Notes under the pieces: model-generated
The model's input: only the letters and a program-made list of their open reading frames with translations
The model's database searches: none
What the model was told of the DNA's origin: nothing
Position numbers and translations under genes: made by a program
Assembly: GCA_033439795.1 (NCBI GenBank)
Contig: JAUTDP010000010.1
Span: forward strand, 2,170,001 to 2,234,000
Length of the DNA stretch: 64,000 nucleotides
From: Sordaria brevicollis
Lineage: Eukaryota > Ascomycota > Sordariomycetes > Sordariales > Sordariaceae
Reading direction: 5' to 3'
Part shown: piece by piece, positions 36,852 through 46,980 of the stretch
Layout: the number at the start of each line of letters is the position of its first letter
Position numbering within the stretch: position 1 is the first letter of the stretch

Positions 36852-36869
36852 TAAATCAGGCCTAGAGGG

Positions 36870-39800
36870 GATTAGCGCCTGCTTAGTGAGGTATAACTCA
36901 GCATCCTGGGCAACACCTGGGCAACACTTGCTGCACAGCCTGCACTTCAGGAGGAATGGCCGTGCGCAACGAGGCATAATTCTTTCTCGGGCCGGATGGC
37001 GATGGCGTTCCAGAAGCTTTTTAGGGCTTGTTACAACGTTGCGATTGGTGATGTTTGGTCTTTGGTGTTGAGTTGGGATTGGGATCGGGATGGGGGTCAG
37101 AGGGGTTTAGTGCTGTGGTTAGTGCTGCATAACTCGTGGTTACCTGGCTTGGATCTGGCTCTGAACCTAACAGGGAAATTGGCTTGAAGCCGGGCTTGAA
37201 GCTGGCTTGACTGCTCGAGTCTGAGCGGTCTTGAGGGTGCAGTGAGTGGTTATCAAGAGTGTTGCAACCTCTAGGGTGACAGAGGGCATCGAAAGTGCGG
37301 AAACTGGGGTGAAACTGAAGAGCTGAGAGCGGAAAGGTGGACGGGCGTTGTGAGAAACCCGGCCTGGGAGAAGGAGTGGTGTTTGTTACAGTGTTAAGTG
37401 TGCTTGGTATCACTTGGCCGAGGAATCAACTGTCCAAGCAATTGTGACATTGCAACGAGACTCGGGACAGAAATACTGCTTCGGGAGGTGCACCCGGAAT
37501 CCCTTGAAGGTTCGGAGAGATTCATTCCTCCATCCTACGCTGACCAGTCAGTGTGGCAACTTGCCTGCGTGATATTGCAACTTGTTACATATCTGAGCGG
37601 TAATGGTGAAGAGGGAAGTGCGGAATTGGTCCGTTTTGCCAATCGTCCTCGTCTCTTTTGTTCGGAGATGTCGTTGCCCAGTAGCGATATCTTCAGCCCA
37701 CCCTCAAGGTCAGAATCAGACATCTGGACCTCGAGAAATGGATGGCAAAACCTCACAGGCAGACAAGGCAGTCGTTGCAGTCCTGAAAACATGACAGTGA
37801 TCGGAATGGGAGTGGGAGAGGATGTTTGTCACAGTGTACAAGTAAGCGAATGCGAGAGAGCCAATGTTGTTTGCTTCAATAATCTGATGCTGCAGCGGAA
37901 CGACGGCCCACGGGAGTCCCGTCAGGATGGGTTGGTAACCGTTTCGGTCAGCAAATGGGTCGGTTGGACGGGAGGACTCGGGAGAAGTGGGAAGATGATG
38001 CTTCTGGGGGGAAGAGCACGGGAACCGCACCCGGATTGCGTGATGTGAAACGCTGTTTGTCATGAGTGTGTTTGCCAGTGTCCGGTCTCTGCTTGATTGT
38101 CGGCCGCCGATTCTGGAAAGGATATCGTTGTCTTCGTGACCGCTTGGAGGGAATCCGACTGGACAAGACGGTACGCGTGTTGTACAAAGAATGGGAATGA
38201 CGCCCTCGTCAAAGACTCGAAGATAGTTGATGGCAAACGCGAGAATACGGGAACCGCACCCGAATTGCAAATCCAGGATGTTTGCGATATCGACTATTTG
38301 CTTCGGAGACTCACCGACTGGAAATTCGGTATTTTGTTTTTGGCCGGTTTGCTGTTCACCGGTCTCGAACGGTCGTTAGTTGTCTCTGCATTGCGGGAAT
38401 TGCACCCGACGTCAACTCATATTTAGGCCTGTTTGTATGCTTCACCATTCCGAGGGACTGGAAAACGTCGGACATTTTGATGCCGGTAGCACATGAGACT
38501 TCGAGACTCGAAACAGGAGACGAGGCCGGGATATGTAGACACGGGAACTGCACCCGTAAGTGAGCGAGCGGTCTGGTGTTTGCGTTTGCCCAGGTGAGAC
38601 CGTCATTCCCTTGTGCTCCAACGGTTCAAATCTTTGTCTTTCTGACCAGTCTGGGCCGACGGGACTGAAGTAGGTATCCCTATAGGAGGAAGTCTGGGAG
38701 CTGATGCGGGAGCTGCACCCGGTGTTTGTGTTTTCTCTAAAAACAAATCATCTGCCCCAACTAGTCAGTGGTGAATGATGGCCGTGGTTACATGGACGCG
38801 GATAGGGTGCTTGCAGTCATTCCACGGTGATGCGATCCTTACAATGCTTGATGTGTTGTCACCGCCAGTGGTGTCACGGGAGTTTTGTGCTGAGCTAAAT
38901 GGTGGCGCGGACCCAGCACCGGGTCAGTCGAGTGCAGCGGGCCAGTCAGTTGGTGGAAGAAAGAGCGGAATTCGGGAACTGCACCCGGACCCGATACGGC
39001 GTCACCCGAACCCGGGCCCGGCGCGGCAAGCTACTGCGCGGTTAGTGAGACCCGGTAAGGCACGGTGAGGTGCGGTGAGGTCGGTCAGGAGAGGTGCGAT
39101 GACGCAAGGTGTGCACAAGCGCCCGGCCCAGTATCGACTGCTGTGCGGGCTGTATTTCGGAACCTGGTCAGTGTCACGGTCAGTCTTCCAAATGAATTGA
39201 GGATTTGCTCTGACAACAGTCACCAGGCCTCAAATTGTGCAAGCAGTTGCTGTCCTTCAATTTCCTTATGTGACTCGTTTTCTCTTCGAAAACCCACGAA
39301 TCCCATCCATCGGCCTTGCACCCGTCTCCGGCCGATCGAAGTCTCCTAACGGTCATGATCTTCCCTAGCCCAGCCAACAGAAATATCCTCAGACTCCATA
39401 AAACGGGAGCCTGGAGATCAATTATACCCCTTCAAGCAGTACCAAGGTTGATCTGGTGGTTTGAGGGAAATGGTACGATGGGGAAATGTCTTGATATTCC
39501 CGGTGTGTATCCGGTGACGGGAAAGAGGACGGACGAGAGGACGTGGAGAGCGCACAAGACGCAGGGCGGTTGATGAAACGGTGAATTTCCTGATGAGCGA
39601 CCAACCAAGATTACGAATGGAGCTGTTTCCTTGTTGGTGCTTGAGGACATCGAGGACGAAAGAGTGGACGTGTGGTACCGTACAGTGGGAGGATAGGTGT
39701 GCGTTACCCAAGATTCCCTGCTGTGATGGCGATGTTCTCTTCCTGTCGCTACCAAACATGCTGAGCTTCGCCGGTTTGCGCCGGCATACAAAACTCCTCG

Positions 39801-40531
39801 ATGATCGATATAAATGGGGGGTCGAAGGTGGGATCTCGGTTCGTCCGGAAAGGAAATGAAATTGAAGGCAACACTGTTCGGAAAAACAAAGAGCGACACC
39901 GTCAATTCATCAGAAATGTCCGGTAATGGGGAGAGAGGGAAGTGACGGTGACGCCGCGTTGCATTGACTGCGGTGGAACTGGACAACTTACAGGTGTTTG
40001 AGCGCTGTAAGTCCCTGAATGTTAGTGGTCCGGATGCGTTCGGGGACCCACCCCGTGGTTCGTCCGGTGTTCGTGATGCCGTCGCGCCGATGGGATGGTG
40101 TTTTTTTCGACATGGTTCGGATCCGTGATCAAGAAAATAAATGAGTAGGCGTTGTGTTCGAAGAAGAAAATCGAAGACGGCCATTCCAATTGGAGGTGCC
40201 ATGTTCTGCTTTTGCTGCAGCTGCACGGGCGCAGTCCATCCTCCTTCCGCAATTGCACAACACCACCGTCATCAACCTGTTCAAGGCAGGCACGACTGTC
40301 ACGGTTGCCGAAGTCGATATCTGCGAAACAGTCATCAAATTCTCAAGATTAAATTGCTTTCAAGGAAGGTACGATGGCCTCTTGAAAACTCTGCAACTTC
40401 CACATCTCTCTCCCTGAATTGAAGATTTGTTCTGTCTTCATTTGTTCCATGCCATTCAACCACTCACATATAATGAACACCACAAGCTTTTTACACCCTT
40501 TAACCAACCCAACCGACAAGTTCAAACAACC
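36870..40531. other. Gene-poor unique DNA
   Basis: This is about 3.6 kb without RIP and without a gene I can support. Open frames of up to 264 codons occur on both strands but lack domains and overlap each other. A short repeat, CCTGGGCAACA, occurs twice at 36905-36930. The main structure is the hairpin-motif series at 37482-38990. The last part should hold the 3' end of the HET gene transcript. Confidence 0.5.
37482..38990 (+). repeat. Dispersed series of CGGGAACYGCACCCG hairpin motifs (seven copies)
   Basis: A 15-nt motif with 4-bp inverted arms (CGGG ... CCCG) and a 7-nt middle (usually AACYGCA) occurs near 37482, 38018, 38247, 38393, 38541, 38706 and 38971, always on the plus strand. Variants are AGGTGCA, AATTGCA and AGCTGCA in the middle. 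Arms are kept while the middle varies. Spacing is 146-536 bp, and the DNA between copies is not obviously repeated. In one frame the motif reads RELHP. No matching copy was noticed elsewhere in the window. Confidence 0.7.
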
Positions 40532-43219
40532 TCAAGAGTTCATCAATCCGAAAGCTCCCCACAAGACCGCCACAAGCCCTACCATCGCTGCTACACCTCT
40601 TCCCAAGTTGCCCACGTCCATCTTGTGCTGTACCGTCACCCCCATCGTGCTCGCACCTCCTCGTTTTCCACCTCCCCCGCCAACCATGATCCTCCTCACC
40701 ATTCTCTTATCCCCATTCCTATCAACACCCGAAGCAGCATACCTCACCGGATCTCCCATCCTGCAAAGTTGTCCAGTCTCGGGATGCTTGATGATGCTTC
40801 CTCCCACCGGCATGAACAAGGCGGTTTTGCCAATGAGGCTGTACCTTGGTATCGTCCTGCCGTCTGGATGTTCCTGGGCTGTCTCATTCCCTGCCTCTTG
40901 TTCAAGAATCCACCCTCGATGCATATAACTGACTTGCTCTTCCCTCAGTTGACTCAGTGCTAACGGACAGGCGATGGTATACTTCGATGTCTGCTTGGGC
41001 GGTGGCGCGAAAACGATCAGCCCGTGTGGGATGGCATCGCTGACTTGCAGTTCATAGGCCTTGTTCACTTTGCCTTTACGGTAGTACGCTGCACCGCCGC
41101 AAACAGTACGGACGATTCCCTCGGCTATCGCTAGAAAGACGGTTACGCCTTTGAAGTATTGGTCAGAATCTTGGGAGTGGAGGACATTGAGATAGTCCTT
41201 TACCGCCCATAACCTCAAATCCTCGTTAGGATGGTTCTTGTCGTTCGCGAGAGGCTCCGCATGGTGCCTAGCACCCGACAATGCTCGATAGCCGAATTCC
41301 AAATAAGCCGCACATAACGGATGGGTCAACAGCTTTGCGTACTTTGACCCCGGTCTAGGAAACGCTTGCGAAAGACAGAGACGAGTCCAAGTAAAGGAGG
41401 GAAGATCGCTCAGTTCCAGCAGGATGGCGAGTGCTTGAGTGAGGTGACGAGTGTAGAGCGGGTTGATTATGTCAATGTCTTCCCACCCGCCTGGCTCGGC
41501 TTTTGTATTTCCATGCGCCGTCGATGTTGACAACTCCTTCCGCAGATCAGTATACCAGCTTATCGCCCCCTGAGCTGCCTTCATGCTGGTAGAGTGAGGG
41601 CTCTGCAATCCAGATGAGGTATCAACAATAATAGCATCCAGAGCCAGTCCGTCAGGGGAAAGAGATGGGTTGCCATCCAATGCTGGATAGATGGGTTTCG
41701 ATCCCAAATGAACGTAGTCGTCCACCTCGGGATTGCATGCCCATCCTATCTCTCTCCGTTTCTTGTTCGTGACTTGGCTATCGGCAAGTGTAGGACCAAC
41801 AGCTGCCAACACCGTGGCGTCTCCTGAAGCCAGTGAGACAATGGTGGCAATCCACGCTCTTTCTGCTTCCGACAGGAAGTCATTATGCTTGATGAACAGC
41901 CGGGTGCGCGACGCATTCAGCCAAACAGAAAGCTTATCCCTCTCAAACCCCGCCGCCATACTCTGAATAACCGCAAAGGAGCTAATCTGCGGCATCAGCT
42001 TTGCTTCCGCTGCCTCGCTCATCCGATGTTGGTTATTCGCAATCCCAAACGCCCTCCTCTTGACAAACCCTTCCGGATCTTCCTCTTCTCTCGACTCCGG
42101 CACCTTCCCACCCCAATAATACTCCTCCCCCGGCTCAACGCTTTCCGGTCTTCTCAGCCTCTCTCTCCGTCTCACCGTCTCCGCATTCTCACCCGAAAAC
42201 CACTTACTAGCCACCGAATGCATCAACTGCAAGAACCGATTATCAAACCTCAAAATTTCCACCTCCTTCACCTCCCCCGGTTTGGCCAACGGATCAGCAG
42301 TAACAGGCGCCAAAAACACCACGTTCCTCGCCATCCAATACTCATGCGCGCACCAAGCCCTCACAAACCACCTCGCCGCGAAAATCCTTTCCACAGCCGT
42401 CCACAACCTCCCCTTCTCCGCTTCATCCCATCCATTCTCGTCATCTGGCTTTTGCTTGGCTTCCACATTCCCCGCAAACTTGCTAATAATCTCCGCATCA
42501 CCCGGACTCAGCCTTACATCCTCCAAACAGACTACAACAAGACGAGCGCTATAGTACAGCGCGTCCATCGCCCCTATAGCCACGATCTTCTCGGCTTCGT
42601 TCGTCTGGTCGATGCACCATTGGTCTAACCAAATTGGCTCCTCGGGAGTTAATCTCTCAGAGAGAAAGGCGGCGAACATGGCTGGTGTCATTGGGCAGTA
42701 GGGTAGTTTCCCACTGGGGGAGGAAGGCGGTGGTGGTTGGAGGCCGAGGGCGGGAAGCCAGGCGGAGGGGTAGTGCCAGCAGTAGCTTAGGGCTACGAAG
42801 GAGTTTACTTCCCCTGCCTTTTTGTCTCGGTCTTTTTCGTTGATGAGCCGGGTTGGGTTTTCGGGTTTGGCACTTTCTTGTCCGGTGCCACTGCCTGTGC
42901 CGTCACCGCTGCCACCCCCACTCCCCGTTCCTGTCGAAGTGGTCTCGTCATCAACCAAAACCTTAAACAAAAACCTCTCCAACGCCTCATCCAAAGGCGC
43001 CAATTGCTCCGCAGTCCACCGATCCAGTTGTTTTATGCGGCTGAGGAGGTCAGAGCCGGAGTACTTTGGTTCAAACTCAAAGTGGCGTGAGAGAAGTCGC
43101 CCGGAGGTGTCGGGGGAGAGTTGAAGGAGGGATAAGGGCTGGTGGGGTGGGATTAGGGGGTAGGTTTGGCGGGAGAATGTGAATTCTGGGATTTGCTTGT
43201 CGTCATCCTTTGCGGACAT
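40532..43219 (-). CDS. HET-domain protein with C-terminal hydrophobic segment
   Basis: This is an uninterrupted ORF of 895 residues. The N-terminal third holds a HET (heterokaryon incompatibility) domain. Visible motifs are FVALSYCWH (141-149), IWLDQWCIDQ (196-205), an ALYYSARLVVVCLEDV block (220-235) and RWFVRAWCAHEYWM (283-296). A Gly/Ser/Thr-rich linker (about 93-115) precedes it. The middle and C-terminal regions are not recognised. The last 20 or so residues (VAAMVGLVAVLWGAFGLM) are hydrophobic and could be a tail anchor. HET proteins act in allorecognition and cell death when partners differ; whether this one does so is not shown. The start is placed at the first ATG of an ORF that opens directly into conserved-looking sequence. 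It is transcribed in tandem with the GRDP-like gene upstream and lies in a repeat-rich neighbourhood. Confidence 0.9.
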   Translation of the reverse strand: MSAKDDDKQIPEFTFSRQTYPLIPPHQPLSLLQLSPDTSGRLLSRHFEFEPKYSGSDLLSRIKQLDRWTAEQLAPLDEALERFLFKVLVDDETTSTGTGSGGGSGDGTGSGTGQESAKPENPTRLINEKDRDKKAGEVNSFVALSYCWHYPSAWLPALGLQPPPPSSPSGKLPYCPMTPAMFAAFLSERLTPEEPIWLDQWCIDQTNEAEKIVAIGAMDALYYSARLVVVCLEDVRLSPGDAEIISKFAGNVEAKQKPDDENGWDEAEKGRLWTAVERIFAARWFVRAWCAHEYWMARNVVFLAPVTADPLAKPGEVKEVEILRFDNRFLQLMHSVASKWFSGENAETVRRRERLRRPESVEPGEEYYWGGKVPESREEEDPEGFVKRRAFGIANNQHRMSEAAEAKLMPQISSFAVIQSMAAGFERDKLSVWLNASRTRLFIKHNDFLSEAERAWIATIVSLASGDATVLAAVGPTLADSQVTNKKRREIGWACNPEVDDYVHLGSKPIYPALDGNPSLSPDGLALDAIIVDTSSGLQSPHSTSMKAAQGAISWYTDLRKELSTSTAHGNTKAEPGGWEDIDIINPLYTRHLTQALAILLELSDLPSFTWTRLCLSQAFPRPGSKYAKLLTHPLCAAYLEFGYRALSGARHHAEPLANDKNHPNEDLRLWAVKDYLNVLHSQDSDQYFKGVTVFLAIAEGIVRTVCGGAAYYRKGKVNKAYELQVSDAIPHGLIVFAPPPKQTSKYTIACPLALSQLREEQVSYMHRGWILEQEAGNETAQEHPDGRTIPRYSLIGKTALFMPVGGSIIKHPETGQLCRMGDPVRYAASGVDRNGDKRMVRRIMVGGGGGKRGGASTMGVTVQHKMDVGNLGRGVAAMVGLVAVLWGAFGLMNS

Positions 43220-43672
43220 GCTGGAGAGGGCCAGGGGGGAAGGGGTGGTGAGAGAGAGATATTTGGATAGCAGGTGGGGAGGCGGAGGGTTGGGGGAATA
43301 GGTTGTGAGGAAAAATCCAATGGATTGTTGGGCTCTGGGGGAGTGTGGGTTGCGGGAAGATCTTCAATCCCAACTGGTTTCTGGAAGCTTTGATGAGGTC
43401 AGTTCAATTCAGAAGAAGAAGAACGAGGCAAGAAAACTAACGCGTACCGTGAAGTAAACAAAAGAGGGGCGACGTGGCTGAAGAAGTCCTTCTTACAACC
43501 GTTGACCACCCGACCTTTTGGATTATTGGTGCCTGAAGTCAGTCGTTGTTGAAGTGGCTGTGTCAGATGAACTATCGATAGCGGCTAAGCGCCCCCTCTT
43601 TACTTTCTCAGGGATCACTAACGTTATATCAAGGTACCAATAGCCCAAAGCAATAGCCTGGCGCTTAACGGA

Positions 43673-43864
43673 CCAGTGGCTGTTAGCTATTGATCCTTTG
43701 TGCGCTTACCTACCCTCAGGATGATAAGCCGCAATCCACCCTCTCAATCACCGAAAGATGCCAATAGAGAGTTTTATCTCATGTAAGTCATGTATCACCA
43801 TGACTGGCCAGTGGCTGTTGACTATCTATTGAGCCTTCGTGCGCTTACCTACCCTCAGGATGAT
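43673..43864. repeat. Pair of about 55-bp direct repeats upstream of the HET gene
   Basis: CCAGTGGCTGTT, then CTAT, TTGA, CCTT and GTGCGCTTACCTACCCTCAG followed by GATGAT occurs at 43673-43725 and again at 43808-43864, a 135-bp offset. The pair lies 450-650 bp upstream of the HET start codon. It is either a local duplication or duplicated control sequence. Confidence 0.75.
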
Positions 43865-44238
43865 GGTGGTGATAGCCTGTCCTGAGAAGCATCCGAGCCA
43901 CAAGACGGCCAGTCACACACACACACAAATCAACATATATCAATCAACAATAAAACTCATGTTCCATCTCGTGTAAGTTATATATTCCGTTGTTTCCCGC
44001 TACTTTATACTAAAAAGGAAGAAGCTGGGTGGCCCAAAAAAAGCAAACTACGTCAATAGGATAAGAGAAGCTAGTGATAGCAAGAAGTCGAGAACCATTG
44101 TTTGCCGCCCCAAAGAAAACTGTCGTAAGTCATGACACCAAGAGACCCGAGATATCAGTTCGAGAAACCTAAGATCCACCTTCACACCACAAACGTTAAT
44201 ATCTTCATCAACTATCGAAACTGGAATAAGAAAAGGCT

Positions 44239-46980
44239 TTACTCACCTCCACCACAACCACCTCCACCACCGCATCCTCCTCCTCCTCCACATCCACCAC
44301 CTCCTCCGCAACCGCCTCCACCACCGCCGCCGTCTGCACCGCCACCGCATCCCTATAAAATCATCATCGTTAGCATTTGCACACCCTTCACCAACAATCC
44401 CCATCGGACAGGACAGAGAATAAAATAAAGAAAGGAAAAACTTACACCACCACACCCCCCGCCCCTCCACACCCACCCCCCGCCACACCCCCTCCACAAG
44501 TCCCCGCCGCACACGCCCCATTCGTGCCACTTCCACAGCCCGCAATATACCCCGGATGCCAACCGTAGTACATACCCGGCATGATCCACATGGGGTACAT
44601 GTAAGGACCAGCCATGTAGTAGGGGTATCCCCAGTGATCATAGTACATTGATTCGCGGGGTGGGATCTTGCGACCTTTCTTTTCGGCGCGCTTTTGGGCT
44701 TTGGCGTAGGCAGCATCGAGTCGTTTTTGGTGGGCGGCGGCGAGTTGGATACGGACGCGGGTGGCTAGAGGTTGGAAGGATTGGTCCGGGTTGGTGACGT
44801 TGAGGAGGACGGCGTTGTGAGAGGAGATGTGGGCGGATTTGTCGGGGGGACAGAGGGAGGCAAGGCCGGAGGTGTGGAAGGTTTCGGAGACTGTTTGACG
44901 GGTTAGTGATGAGGAAATGGTGGAGGGGAGGAAGGAGGAAAAGGGGGAAAGAAAGGGAAAGACATACTCTTCTCAGACTTGGAAACACCCAGCACTTGAC
45001 CGAGTGAGTTCACGTGTGAAGTCCGGATGGCTACAAGCACATTATGGTCAGCTTTAAGGGCCACGAGATTGGACAACGGAGGAGAAGAAGACGACTCACA
45101 CTCGCAATACCAACAAGTACACTCACTATACACCTCCCCATACGTATCCTGATACTCCTTACTCGTCCACTCAAACTGCTCGCTCAACCTCCCCTCCTCA
45201 ACCTTATCATCATGATCAATAAACTTGTCACACTTGCCAATACTATACTCATAGTACTTTCTCGGACTCAACTGATGGGTATGCCACGCCAAATCCACAT
45301 CCAACGTCGGCACCGCCATCTTGGTCGGGTTCTTCTGCATAATCGTGAAGAACCGGACATACTTCAGCAACAGCCGCTTCATGGTGTCAGTAGCCGACGG
45401 ACTATGCAGCCAGTCAATCTTGTACATCTTCTCGATGAAGATTCCCTGGCGCACCACGGCGCCCGCCAGGTCGAGAGCGAAAGGACTGAAGTTCTCCCAG
45501 TAGTGCGACATCATCTTGCGGATGCTTAGCTTGCTGGAGCGTCCGACTCTGTATGCGGCGCCCCGGTTGCTTCTGTAGTTGTTGATCTCCCGCAAAGCAG
45601 AGCTGTTGGTGAGGATGACTTCGATTTCGGCACGAATGTCTTGCATGGTGGGAGCAGGCTTGGAGGTCATGAGCGTGGTCACTTTGGTGCGGATGGAGTT
45701 GGCCCCGGATTTGAGGAGACGGTTGGGGAAGGTGCGGGCGTAGATGGAGCGCTCGGGCTCGGGAGGTACTTTGGCGGGTTTTCCGGTGGTGGGTTCGAGG
45801 ATGGTGCCGGGGATGGGCCGGTTGTAAGGGCCGAGGAGGGCTTCGACGTCTTTGACGAACTTGTGGGCGCAAAGCAGTTCTTTGCAGATGACGACGCCGC
45901 AGCTTTCGCAGAGGTGCTTGAGGTTGCCGTCGCCGTAGCCGGTGCCGGTCAGATCCAGGGGTTCGGATTCGTCGTAGAAGTCTTCGGGCTTCGAGCAGGT
46001 TGTCCAGGGGATGGACAGTTTGATGGCGCATTTGGGACATTGTAGCTCTTTGACGAGTGGATCGGATTGGTTGTCCCATGAGAGACCGGTTTGCTTCGTC
46101 CAGTTGGCCTTGCATTGATCCGTTACGTTGTAGTTGAAATCCTTGTCGATGGCTGCGTTGATGATGTTCCATGGGAGTCCTCTGTTCCAGAAACCTCTAA
46201 GACCAGCGAGCATGGCATCTTCGAGGAAGGCACGGGGGTTGAGCATGTGGGTATGCCAGACCATCAGGACGTCTGCACAGAAGCGTCATGTTAGCATAGC
46301 CGTCTGATGCGGTGGAGGGTATGGGACTTACCAAGAGGAGGCAGCTTGTCTTCAGTCCAGTCAAAGGTAGCGTTATCATCCGTAGGGAACGTGAGGTATT
46401 CAAAGCCCGTGTCTTCCTCCATATCCCTTTCAGTCAACGGTTGACCGCCAGGCAACGAATTCCACCAAACTTCATATCTCTGAGCGGCTCTGGCCAGGAA
46501 CAAAGCCCATCTCTTCTCACGGATCTTGCTGAGGTTCTCGAGTGTCTTCTTGGCAGCCTTTTCGTCGTCTCCCTCTAGTTGACTAACAAGAGGTTTCTTG
46601 ACATCCGAAGGCGTCTTCTTCTTATCGGCAAACGTCTTTTCAATCTGGTCAAGGGGCCCGGCAAGCGAGTCCCACAGTCCCCAGAGTCCATCGGTATAGC
46701 CGACTTCTTCCTTCATAGACTGGATTGCGAATAGGAGCTTCAAGTGGGCAAGGCATGTATCGACAGTTGGGTCGGAGGCGGCATCGGCAAGTTTCAGTTG
46801 GTCAAAGGCTGCTGTCAAGTCCGCCGTGGCCGACTCGTCGACGGTGGTGTAGGCCGGGGGTGGTGCGAGCTTGCCATCGATTTCATGTTGTCCGTCTTTC
46901 TCGTTGCTGGTTGCAATGCTTGCCGTCGCCGATGAGCTTGAGCGGCCAAGCTTCCCGAAGATGGACGAGCGTCGGGACAT
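44239..46980 (-). CDS. Glycine-rich domain-containing (DUF1399/GRDP-like) protein with Gly/Cys-rich tail
   Basis: Exons are 46980-46332, 46272-45100, 45030-44968, 44890-about 44448 and probably 44352-44239. The first three introns (59-77 bp) have good donors (GTAAGT, GTGAGT, GTATGT) and CTAAC/CTGAC branch sites. About 813 residues result. Two His-rich motifs, DVLMVWHTHMLNP (217-229) and DVDLAWHTHQLSP (541-553), mark the DUF1399/GRDP family, whose biochemical role is unclear. Cys pairs CPKC (295-298) and CESC (338-341) could bind zinc. A Tyr/Met/Trp-rich stretch follows exon 4's start. The tail is Gly with spaced Cys (CGGGGG units). The last junction is uncertain. The strong GTAAGT donor at 44445 gives the wrong frame for the Gly/Cys exon, a weaker GTG donor at 44447 gives the right one, and without splicing the frame stops at 44442 (777 residues). 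Confidence 0.8.

Larger units (their letters stand above)
30090..36862. mobile_element. Element C: 6.8 kb RIP-mutated DNA transposon with terminal inverted repeats
   Basis: The left end 30100-30140 and the reverse complement of 36811-36851 are identical for 33-34 bp (TACGGAGGCCATTGTGTTGG then TCGGTTTCAAAAAA). Weaker similarity continues outward (AGGACTAAAT / AGGCCTGATT). The ends are GC-normal, while the interior is strongly AT-rich and CpA-poor. Minus-strand remnants at 34.3-35.6 kb resemble an integrase-core transposase. A plus-strand frame (30.5-31.7 kb) and two facing tRNA-like relics lie in the left half, so nested elements are likely. No target-site duplication was fixed. Confidence 0.75.

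Noticed and set aside
37398..38048. 216-codon plus-strand ORF in the hairpin-motif region
   Set aside because: There is no recognisable domain, and other frames in the region are equally open.
37482..38990. CRISPR-like reading of the spaced 15-nt motifs
   Set aside because: The motif is too short, spacing is irregular (146-536 bp), and the genome is a fungus.
39432..40226. 264-codon minus-strand ORF before the HET gene end
   Set aside because: It has no domain or ordered pattern, competing frames exist on both strands, and there is no start or splice support.
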